Under the pieces are notes generated by a model that saw nothing but the letters and a program-made list of their open reading frames with translations, was not told the origin of the DNA and did no database searches. Below, piece by piece: positions 36,423 through 43,496 of a stretch of DNA of 64,000 nt. Location: NCBI GenBank assembly GCA_959600905.1, contig CAUGNO010000008.1:49825-113824 (forward strand), given 5' to 3'. Each line of letters opens with the position of its first letter. Positions within the stretch are counted from its first letter, which is position 1. This stretch comes from UMGS1975 sp959600905 (GTDB lineage Bacteria > Bacillota > Clostridia > Christensenellales > QAND01). Position numbers and translations under genes: made by a program.

Positions 36423-37790
36423 CTATAGATTGGCTTCATAGGTAAGCGTATGGATCCAAGCGCCGCTTTGCACCCTACGCCTGCCCACAAAGAACTTGAT
36501 GATTTCTCCCGGCGCTGTAAAAGCATAGACCCACATCGGGGAAATATGCAAGACAAACGCGGCCAACGCAACAGGGATAAGGATCAGCGTCCACTGGAAG
36601 CCGGCATCCAAGAACAGGGAAAAGCGCGCATCGCCGCCGCTGCGCAGGATGCCCACGACGATTAAGTTGTTGAGCATCAAAATGGGTAGCATACAGCCGT
36701 AGATACGAATGATGTTGAGTGAAATAGCAATGACATCTGGGCTGGCATCATACAGGTGCATGATAAAGGGCGCAGCAATATTCAATACAATGGCAACCCC
36801 GATGGCAACAAAGGGGATGATATGCATATAGCGGGTTGCATATGTCTGGGCTTTTTTAAGATTGCCCTCCCCAATAACCCTGCCACACTGTACAGCACAA
36901 GCATTGCTAAGCCCGACAAAGATCACGTAGCCCATCTTATCAAAGGAATTGAAGATCCCCGTTGCCGCGGACATCTGGGTGCCAATTCTGGCATAACACA
37001 GCATAACGGTAAACTGCGCCATGCTCCAAAAGCTTTCGTTGAGAAAGACTGGAATCGCAAGGCTGAAATATTTCTTGATATGTGTCTTTGGGATAGGGAA
37101 AATCGGGATCTTTTTATCCAAAGCAGGAAAATAACGCACCTTGCGGATGATAAACAGCAGCGTGCAGTCTACAATCTGGCTGAGCATGGAGGCGATGGCT
37201 GCGCCTTGTATGCCGAGCGCAGGGAGGCCGAGTTTGCCATAAATCAAAATATAATTAAAAACCACGTTGACGGCAAGGCCTGTCAAGGCTGTTGCCATGG
37301 GGAATTTTACATCGCCCGTACCGCGCATAATGGCGCCCAATATAAAGCCTGCTCCGATAAAAGGATAGGAGAAACAAACGATGGAAAGGTACTGTGCGCC
37401 CAGCGCAAGCACTTCCGGATCGTTGGTAAACAAAAGAAGAAATGTTTGTGGCGTAATGGCGCACAAAATGCAAAAAACCCAGCCAATCACCTGTCCGCAG
37501 ATCAAGGACAATCCAAATGTACGTCGTATGCTTGGCAGATCCTGGCTCCCCCAAAACTGCGAGGTAAGGGCAGTTGTGGCGCTGGTGATCCCAAAGATAA
37601 AGATCAGGAAGACAAAGGTGACTTGGCTGGCCTGCATCAAAGCGGCCAAAGCGTTGTCCCCCAATGAACCAATCATCAGGTTGTCCACCATGGTCATAGA
37701 GCTGGCAACCAGCTGCTGAAGCATCATCGGGATGGCCAATTTACGCAAGGAGCTGTAAAAAGCACGATCCTCAAAACCAAAAAAAGACAC
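36423..37790 (-). CDS. MATE-family multidrug/organic cation exporter
   Basis: 455 residues, twelve expected membrane segments in two matching halves (repeat signatures LAIPMMLQQLVASSMTMVDN at the start and FSLAIPVFLNESFWSMAQF in the middle), typical of MATE exporters driven by Na+ or H+. I choose GTG 37790, which has GAGAGGGGG 7 bases upstream; an ATG at 37814 would add eight residues and has no site. Substrate unknown. Likely a single gene, ending at the shared terminator. Confidence 0.9.
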   Translation of the reverse strand: MSFFGFEDRAFYSSLRKLAIPMMLQQLVASSMTMVDNLMIGSLGDNALAALMQASQVTFVFLIFIFGITSATTALTSQFWGSQDLPSIRRTFGLSLICGQVIGWVFCILCAITPQTFLLLFTNDPEVLALGAQYLSIVCFSYPFIGAGFILGAIMRGTGDVKFPMATALTGLAVNVVFNYILIYGKLGLPALGIQGAAIASMLSQIVDCTLLFIIRKVRYFPALDKKIPIFPIPKTHIKKYFSLAIPVFLNESFWSMAQFTVMLCYARIGTQMSAATGIFNSFDKMGYVIFVGLSNACAVQCGRVIGEGNLKKAQTYATRYMHIIPFVAIGVAIVLNIAAPFIMHLYDASPDVIAISLNIIRIYGCMLPILMLNNLIVVGILRSGGDARFSLFLDAGFQWTLILIPVALAAFVLHISPMWVYAFTAPGEIIKFFVGRRRVQSGAWIHTLTYEANL

Positions 37791-37870
37791 TTGCAATCCC
37801 CCTCTCTTATACATACAAGCGTGTTATTACCACTCTATCAGAGAAACAGGGGGAACGCAATAAGGAAAAG

Positions 37871-37894
37871 AAAAAAACGCCGAAGCGTTTTTTT
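37871..37894 (-). terminator. Intrinsic terminator after the Rrf2 gene
   Basis: AAAAAAACGC (37871-37880) pairs with GCGTTTTTTT (37885-37894) around CGAA; T run on the minus strand. It lies 15 bases past the stop. Confidence 0.75.
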
Positions 37895-37908
37895 AGATGC
37901 AATTGCCG

Positions 37909-38334
37909 TTATTTACAGGCTTGTTTTTCATGGTGCCGATGCGCAAGATCCTGAAGAGTAAGGGTGTCCACCACAGAGGAGATGGCATCCTGTATTTTTT
38001 GCCAAACCTCTAGCGTAACACAACCTTCCCGACGGGGACAGCAATTTTCACCCTCCAAGCAGGACACAGGGGCAAGCTCTCCTTCCACGGCACGAAGCAC
38101 CATGCCTACCGTGATTTCTTCAGGCCTTTTGGCCAGCCGATAACCGCCCTGTGCACCGCGGATGCTTTGTACCAGCATTGCCCTGTGCAGCTGGGTGATG
38201 ATCTGTTCCAAATATTTGCCGGATATTTCTTGATTTTTCGCAATTTCCTTGACGGATACCCATTGATTGGCATCATGCAGTGCCAATTCCAGCATAAGCC
38301 GCAACGCATAGCGACCCTTGGTTGAAATTTTCAT
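37909..38334 (-). CDS. Rrf2-family transcriptional regulator (IscR/CymR-like)
   Basis: 141 residues. The winged helix-turn-helix is clear: STKGRYALRLMLELAL, QEISGKYLEQIITQL and GAQGGYRLAKRPEEITVG. In the second half CLEGENCCPRREGC has four cysteines, with spacings close to the C-x5-C pair of IscR-type 2Fe-2S regulators, so a cluster-binding sensor is possible. It resembles both IscR (Fe-S) and CymR (cysteine) regulators. AAGGAGG precedes the ATG. No target operon is adjacent; a near-palindrome over its promoter suggests autoregulation. Confidence 0.88.
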   Translation of the reverse strand: MKISTKGRYALRLMLELALHDANQWVSVKEIAKNQEISGKYLEQIITQLHRAMLVQSIRGAQGGYRLAKRPEEITVGMVLRAVEGELAPVSCLEGENCCPRREGCVTLEVWQKIQDAISSVVDTLTLQDLAHRHHEKQACK

Positions 38335-38354
38335 CTGACGCCTCCTTGCTATAT

Positions 38355-38387
38355 CCCTATTATGCCATAGGAATTATAGGGAAGCAA
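38355..38387 (-). promoter_or_regulatory. Promoter with overlapping inverted repeat for the Rrf2 gene
   Basis: Minus-strand TTGCTT (38382-38387), 17-base spacer, CATAAT (38359-38364). CCCTATTATG (38355-38364) and its partner ending ATAGGG (38376-38381) form an imperfect inverted repeat across the spacer, a likely operator for the Rrf2 protein. Confidence 0.6.
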
Positions 38388-38397
38388 GCAAGGCATT

Positions 38398-39228
38398 TTA
38401 TGCCAGCCCCACAATGGTACAGGGAACAGTTTCTGCCAACAAATCGCTGAGATGGTGTTTGGCGTGGCCGATGATGACATGCGTACCGGACAATGCCGAT
38501 TTTAACGCAAATTCCAGCTTGGATTTGGCGCCGTTTGCACCTGGACGGCTGGCGCCTACACAATGGCTTTGCATTTCACGCACCTTGGCTATGAGATGTT
38601 CCGGTGTTTTGGCGGTGATGGAGCGGATCAGGGTAGAGGGATCATCGGGGTTTGCGTAGATACCGTCCACCCCCGTCATCAGCAGCAGGGTACGGGCGTG
38701 CACTGCCTCTGCAATGACAGCGGCCGTTTCGTCGTTGTCGATGCACTCCACCACATCGTCATGCTTTTGCTTGAGCACGCTCAGCTCCATTTTCCGATTT
38801 TCTGTAAAGGAGACGGGGTCGTTGTAATTTACGATGGGAATGGCGTTTTGCTCGGCAGCCCGGAAAAACAAGCCCTGCAAATGCGCCCGCTTTTCCGGGT
38901 CGTTGAAATGCTGGTGCTCTACCAGCACCTGGCGGACGGAATATTTTGGGTCGATAAAACGCCGATAGTTTTCCATCAGAATGGCCTGCCCCTGCGCGGC
39001 ATAGTCGGTTTTTACATCGTCCATGGAGCCTTCCAGCTCGTGGCCATGGCGGCGCAGATAATCCAGGCGGCCAATTTCCGTTGCGCCGGAAGATACCCAG
39101 ATCATGCCGGGGTGCAGGGCGTGGCCTAGCCGGGAAAAGATATTGTAGTCTATATCGTGATCCTCTGGACGTATCAGGGCCATAGAACCGATTTTCCCCA
39201 CAACGTCGATGCGTGGCTGTGTACTCAT
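38398..39228 (-). CDS. Amino acid kinase family protein (glutamate 5-kinase-like)
   Basis: 276 residues. The amino-acid-kinase fold is clear: VGKIGSMAL (N-terminal binding loop), WVSSGATEIGRLDYL, NYNDPVSF and IDNDETAAVIAEAV with LMTGVDGIYANPDDP (ATP/substrate regions). The DNDETA phrase resembles ProB-type glutamate 5-kinases, though neither a PUA domain nor a neighbouring proA is present. Its start overlaps the end of rmuC by 4 bases. Substrate could be glutamate or another acid; uridylate kinase is less likely. Confidence 0.7.
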   Translation of the reverse strand: MSTQPRIDVVGKIGSMALIRPEDHDIDYNIFSRLGHALHPGMIWVSSGATEIGRLDYLRRHGHELEGSMDDVKTDYAAQGQAILMENYRRFIDPKYSVRQVLVEHQHFNDPEKRAHLQGLFFRAAEQNAIPIVNYNDPVSFTENRKMELSVLKQKHDDVVECIDNDETAAVIAEAVHARTLLLMTGVDGIYANPDDPSTLIRSITAKTPEHLIAKVREMQSHCVGASRPGANGAKSKLEFALKSALSGTHVIIGHAKHHLSDLLAETVPCTIVGLA

Positions 39229-40595
39229 TGTTTTTCTTCCTCCGTGGAATCTGCAGTGTCAAAGGCATCAATTGCCTCTAAGGATAAAATTTGCTGGCTT
39301 TGCAATTCTGGCAAACTTTCCACCCGGCTCAGCTTGCGCTGGATCTGCCTGGTACGGGTACCGACCAGCGTTTCCAGCTTGCTGGAGGCTGTTTCCAGCT
39401 GCTTTTGCGTAGCGGCCAAAGCATCCCCAAACTTATTGAACTCCGTTTTAACGGCCCCCAATACCTTCCATACCTCGCTGGTATGCTTTTGGATGGCCAG
39501 CGTACGGAAGCCCATCTGCAGGCTGTTGAGAATGGCGCTCATGGTGGTAGGCCCAGCAATATTGATATGATAATCCCGTTGCAGCGTTTCGACAAGCCCC
39601 CGGCGCACAACTTCCGCATAAAGCCCTTCAAAGGGAAGGAACATGATGGCGAAATCCGTCGTATACGGTGGATCGATGTATTTGGTGGCAATATCCTTGG
39701 CAAATGAACGGATGGTGCGGTCCAAATGCTTTCCAGCTTCGGTGATGGCAGCGCTGTCGCCTGCATCATAGGCGTCTTGCAGCTTAGCGTAAGCATCAGC
39801 GGGAAATTTTGCATCGATAGGCAGATAGACAAACCCGCCCTCTTCATCGCCGGGGAATTTTACTGCATACTCTACACGCTCGGAGGAGCCGTGCTTGGTA
39901 ACGACATTGGCGTCATACTGCTCGGGCGTTAGGATCTGATCCAAAATGGAGCCGAGCTGTATTTCCCCGACAATCCCGCGTGTTTTGACATTGGAAAGCA
40001 CCTTTTTCAAATCGCCTACGCCGCTGGCCAGGGTCTGCATTTCGCCCAATCCCTTGTACACCTGTTCCAGCCTATCGTTGACCAAACGGAATGATTGCCC
40101 AATGCGATCTTCCAAGGTTTTTTGCAGTTTCTCGTCGACGGTGGCGCGCATCTGTTCCAGCCTTTTGCCGTTATCCTCCTGCATGGTACGGATGCGCTGC
40201 TCCATGGTCTGCCGCATTTGCTCCAGCTGCTGTTCGGTGTGCGTTGTAAGCCGGGCCACCCTATCATCCATGAGCTTTAGGCCGTTGTCCATGGTGCGCT
40301 GCAGGGTATCGTTGCGTTGGGTAATTTGCAAATTCAGCTCTGCAAGCCGTTTATCCTGCAGCGCAGAGGACTGCGCCTGGGAGGCTGCCAGCAGCTCGGA
40401 TAAATTTTTGACAGAACTTTGTACAGTTTGCGAGGTTTCTTGGCGCGAAAGGCGCAGCTCCTGCTGCAAATCGCGCTGCATGCGCTCCAATGAGCCGTCA
40501 GATTTTGGTTGTTGTCCTGCCTTGGAAAGTGCAATGAGCCCAATGATGAGGCTGGCTGCGCTGAGCGCCAAGAGCAGATAGATCCACCAATCCAT
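39225..40595 (-). CDS. rmuC: RmuC-family DNA recombination protein
   Basis: 456 residues. An N-terminal membrane anchor (about residues 4-23) is followed by a long coiled coil (about 30-190, rich in Q, R and E) and the nuclease-like RmuC domain (TRGIVGEIQLGSILDQIL, YLPIDAKFPADAY, RGLVETLQRDYHINIAGPTT). In other bacteria RmuC limits inversion between short inverted repeats; biochemistry is unclear. TTAGGAGGGA lies before the ATG. It is coupled to the amino acid kinase gene by a 4-base overlap. Confidence 0.92.
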   Translation of the reverse strand: MDWWIYLLLALSAASLIIGLIALSKAGQQPKSDGSLERMQRDLQQELRLSRQETSQTVQSSVKNLSELLAASQAQSSALQDKRLAELNLQITQRNDTLQRTMDNGLKLMDDRVARLTTHTEQQLEQMRQTMEQRIRTMQEDNGKRLEQMRATVDEKLQKTLEDRIGQSFRLVNDRLEQVYKGLGEMQTLASGVGDLKKVLSNVKTRGIVGEIQLGSILDQILTPEQYDANVVTKHGSSERVEYAVKFPGDEEGGFVYLPIDAKFPADAYAKLQDAYDAGDSAAITEAGKHLDRTIRSFAKDIATKYIDPPYTTDFAIMFLPFEGLYAEVVRRGLVETLQRDYHINIAGPTTMSAILNSLQMGFRTLAIQKHTSEVWKVLGAVKTEFNKFGDALAATQKQLETASSKLETLVGTRTRQIQRKLSRVESLPELQSQQILSLEAIDAFDTADSTEEEKQ

Positions 40596-40615
40596 CCAAT
40601 CCCTCCTAAGTGGAA

Positions 40616-40641
40616 AGAGGCCGCGTTTTCACACGGCCTCT
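40616..40641 (-). terminator. Hairpin between transketolase and rmuC
   Basis: AGAGGCCG arms (40616-40623 with 40634-40641) on both sides of a partly paired loop. On the minus strand only TTTCC follows, so it may act as a weak terminator or processing site between tkt and rmuC. Confidence 0.5.
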
Positions 40642-40663
40642 GTGTATTTGATGAGACATCGCG

Positions 40664-42640
40664 TTATTTTGCCATGGAAGCCTTGGCCTTGGCCACGACA
40701 TTTTCCACAGTAAATCCGAATTTTTCAAACAAAACACTGCCCGGCGCGCTGGCACCGAAATGATCGATGCAGACAGCTTCTCCGGCGTCGCCAATGACTT
40801 CGCGCCAGCCAAAGCTGCTGCCGGCCTCTACGGCTACACGGGCTTTTACCGCCGGAGGCAGTACAGCATCGCGATACGCAGGCCCCTGGCGCAAGAACAG
40901 CTCCATGCTGGGCATGCTGACAACGCGCACCTTTTTGCCCTCATCGGACAGAACCTTGGCAGCTTCTACGCACAACTGCAATTCAGAGCCGCTGCCCATG
41001 AGGATAACATCCGGCGTTCCTTGGCAATCTTGAAGCACATAACCGCCTTTGGCTACCTCTAGGCCGGTGCCTTCCAGCAGCGGCAGGTTGGTGCGGCTGA
41101 GTGCAAACAGCGTAGGCCCGGGATTGCCCAGCGCATAGAGATAGCTGGCAGCAGTTTCACGCGCATCGGCAGGGCGGAAGGTTGTGCAGCCGGGCATCGC
41201 CCGGAAGGAGGCCAGCTGCTCGATGGGCTCGTGCGTAGGCCCATCCTCGCCAACGCTAATGCTATCATGCGTCAAAACATACATGACGTTGGTCTGCATC
41301 AGTGCGCTGAGGCGGATGGCGTTGCGCATGTAATCACTGAACACAAAGAAGGTAGCGCAGAACGGACGCACACCGCCATGCAGCGCCATGCCGTTACACA
41401 TTGCCGCCATGGCAAATTCGCGGATGCCGAAGTGTATATTGCGTCCTTCGCGGCATTCCGGAGAGAACCATGCCTCTCCCTTCAAAACGGAGTTGTTAGA
41501 GGGACCCAGGTCAGCGCTGCCGCCAAACAGGTTGGGCACCATATCCTTGAGCTGATTGAGCACATTGCCGGAAGCCGCACGAGAAGCGAGGGGCTTATCG
41601 TCTATCTGCATCAATTTTTCAATGTCCACGCCGGCCGGCATGCCCTTGGCAAAGGCCTCTTCGTACGCTTTATAACAGTCAGGATACTGCGCTTTGTAAG
41701 CTTCCATCATCGAAACCCATTTTTCATAGGCCTGAGCGCCTTTTTCCATGGCCTGAGCGCAATGGTCATACACTTCCTGGGGAATGGCAAAGGGCTCCTC
41801 TAACGGCCATTCAACGGCCTTGCGGAGCGCAGCTACATTTTCGGCACCCAACGGAGAACCGTGGGATTTTTCACTGCCTTCCAGCGGCGTGCTGCGGGCA
41901 ATTTTGGTATCCACCAAAATAAGCGTGGGTTTGCCGGCCTGCTTGGCCTGACCAATGGCATCTGCAATGGCGTCGATATCATCGCCGTCTACATTGTCGA
42001 TGGTATGCCAGCCATAGGCACGGTACCGCGCCGCGACATCTTCGCTGAAGGTAACAGAGGTGTCACCCTCAATGGTGATGCGGTTGCGGTCGTACAGGAC
42101 GATGAGTTTATCCAGCTTCTGCGTGCCGGCAAAGGAGCAGGCCTCGGAGGAAATGCCTTCCTGCAAGCAGCCGTCTCCTACGAGCGCATAGGTATAATGA
42201 TCTACAACCGGGAAGCCCTCTTTGTTGAATTTGGCGGCCAGATGGGCTTCCGCCATTGCCATACCAACTGCCATACATACCCCTTGGCCCAGCGGCCCGG
42301 TGGTGGCCTCAATACCAGCTGCATGGCCGTATTCGGGATGCCCGGCCGTGGGGCTGTTCCATTGGCGGAATGATTTGAGATCCTCCATTGTCAGCCCAAA
42401 GCCAAACATATGCAGCAGGGAATACAGCAGCATGCTGCCATGGCCGGCGGACAGCACAAAGCGGTCACGGTTTTGCCAATCAGGATGCTTAGGATCGATG
42501 ATCATATGTTTGCTGTAAAGCGCATAGCCCATCGGCGCTGCCCCCATCACCATACCGGGATGGCCGCTGTTGGCGCGCTGAATGGCATCAGCAGATACAA
42601 CGCGAATGGCATTGGCGCATAGGTTGTCTAAAGATTGCAT
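40664..42640 (-). CDS. tkt: Transketolase
   Basis: 658 residues, full length. TPP-dependent transfer of two-carbon units between sugar phosphates in the pentose phosphate path. Domains in order: TPP domain with SGHPGMVMGAAPMG and GDGCLQEGISSEACSFAG followed by YDRNRITIEG; pyrimidine domain with FGIREFAMAAMCNGMALHG and SVGEDGPTHEPIEQLASF; C-terminal domain (from about residue 530). AAAGGAGGA lies before the ATG, within the end of the upstream gene, so the two are co-transcribed. Confidence 0.96.
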   Translation of the reverse strand: MQSLDNLCANAIRVVSADAIQRANSGHPGMVMGAAPMGYALYSKHMIIDPKHPDWQNRDRFVLSAGHGSMLLYSLLHMFGFGLTMEDLKSFRQWNSPTAGHPEYGHAAGIEATTGPLGQGVCMAVGMAMAEAHLAAKFNKEGFPVVDHYTYALVGDGCLQEGISSEACSFAGTQKLDKLIVLYDRNRITIEGDTSVTFSEDVAARYRAYGWHTIDNVDGDDIDAIADAIGQAKQAGKPTLILVDTKIARSTPLEGSEKSHGSPLGAENVAALRKAVEWPLEEPFAIPQEVYDHCAQAMEKGAQAYEKWVSMMEAYKAQYPDCYKAYEEAFAKGMPAGVDIEKLMQIDDKPLASRAASGNVLNQLKDMVPNLFGGSADLGPSNNSVLKGEAWFSPECREGRNIHFGIREFAMAAMCNGMALHGGVRPFCATFFVFSDYMRNAIRLSALMQTNVMYVLTHDSISVGEDGPTHEPIEQLASFRAMPGCTTFRPADARETAASYLYALGNPGPTLFALSRTNLPLLEGTGLEVAKGGYVLQDCQGTPDVILMGSGSELQLCVEAAKVLSDEGKKVRVVSMPSMELFLRQGPAYRDAVLPPAVKARVAVEAGSSFGWREVIGDAGEAVCIDHFGASAPGSVLFEKFGFTVENVVAKAKASMAK

Positions 42641-42655
42641 CTAAAAAATCCTCCT

Positions 42656-43324
42656 TTATGATTGTTTGTTGAAGAAATGGTAAAAATCAGCCAACTGAGT
42701 ATATCCCTCTGCCAAGGTATCTACAAGCGAGGACGCATATACCGTCTCCATGGACACGGGCTTTTCAAAATAAAAATACTTGCGGGCCAGAAGCTCCATC
42801 AAAACGGGATCCTCGCTGGTTTGCGGCGGGCGCTTGTAGCATGGCCCGCCAAGGACGAACCCAAGCGCTGCGCACTGATCGATCATCTGGCGGGTCTGAC
42901 GGGGATGCGCTAAAAAATAGCGACGTTTTTCCGCCATTTCCTGGGGCGTGCTATGGCTTGTCCCCAAGCCGAACACACAACCGGCAGGGTCTAGATCAAA
43001 ATAAAAGGCCAAGCGCATTCCCGGATCCTTGGTGATGAATTTCAGCCACATCTTGGTACGGTACGGCGCTTTGTTTTTGCTAAACCGGGTATCTCGGCGG
43101 ATACGGGATATGGTGCCGCCCATCACGGGCCGCAGATCCAGACGCCCATCAATCTTTGCCAGCGTAGGAGAAACCCCGAGCGAGAGCTGTTTTAACGGAG
43201 CCAGTACAACTTCGTTAAACTCGCTGCGCAACGCTTCAAAGTGTTGCGGTGTGTTATCGAACCCGATCTTCATAAAAAATTCAAATGTCTGCTGGGTAAA
43301 CCCAGAAAATCGTACCTGTTCCAT
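42656..43324 (-). CDS. DUF2461 family protein
   Basis: 222 residues, matching the DUF2461/TIGR02453 family in full length. Typical phrases are FTQQTFEFFMKIGFDNT at the start, ISRIRRDTRFSKNKAPYRT and YFDLDPAGCVFGLG in the middle. Function is unknown for the family. The ATG at 43324 is only 8 bases after a TATAAT (43333-43338) and has no ribosome binding site, suggesting a leaderless mRNA. It is 15 bases ahead of tkt, on the same strand. Confidence 0.82.
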   Translation of the reverse strand: MEQVRFSGFTQQTFEFFMKIGFDNTPQHFEALRSEFNEVVLAPLKQLSLGVSPTLAKIDGRLDLRPVMGGTISRIRRDTRFSKNKAPYRTKMWLKFITKDPGMRLAFYFDLDPAGCVFGLGTSHSTPQEMAEKRRYFLAHPRQTRQMIDQCAALGFVLGGPCYKRPPQTSEDPVLMELLARKYFYFEKPVSMETVYASSLVDTLAEGYTQLADFYHFFNKQS

Positions 43325-43332
43325 TGATTCAT

Positions 43333-43338
43333 ATTATA
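43333..43338 (-). promoter_or_regulatory. -10 box very close to the DUF2461 start codon
   Basis: Perfect minus-strand TATAAT, but the -35 region (TTTTCT, 43356-43361) matches weakly. Transcription would start within about two bases of the ATG. Confidence 0.5.
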
Positions 43339-43439
43339 CCTTGAAATGGGAGTGGAGAAAAGCTTTTTACAAAGAAAGTTCATGGCAATGCTTCAAAGGG
43401 AGGAGGATACTGCTTCTCGAATCTAAAAGGCTGCGGATA

Positions 43440-43481
43440 ATAAAAGATACCCCGCAGGCATTTATTTAGCTGCGGGGTATC
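43440..43481 (-). terminator. Intrinsic terminator after the surface protein gene
   Basis: GATACCCCGCAG (43446-43457) pairs with CTGCGGGGTATC (43470-43481). On the minus strand TTTTATTAT follows. It closes the long aminotransferase-tyrS-yigZ-ilvE-surface protein operon. Confidence 0.85.
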
Positions 43482-43496
43482 GTGTTCAAACAAAGA

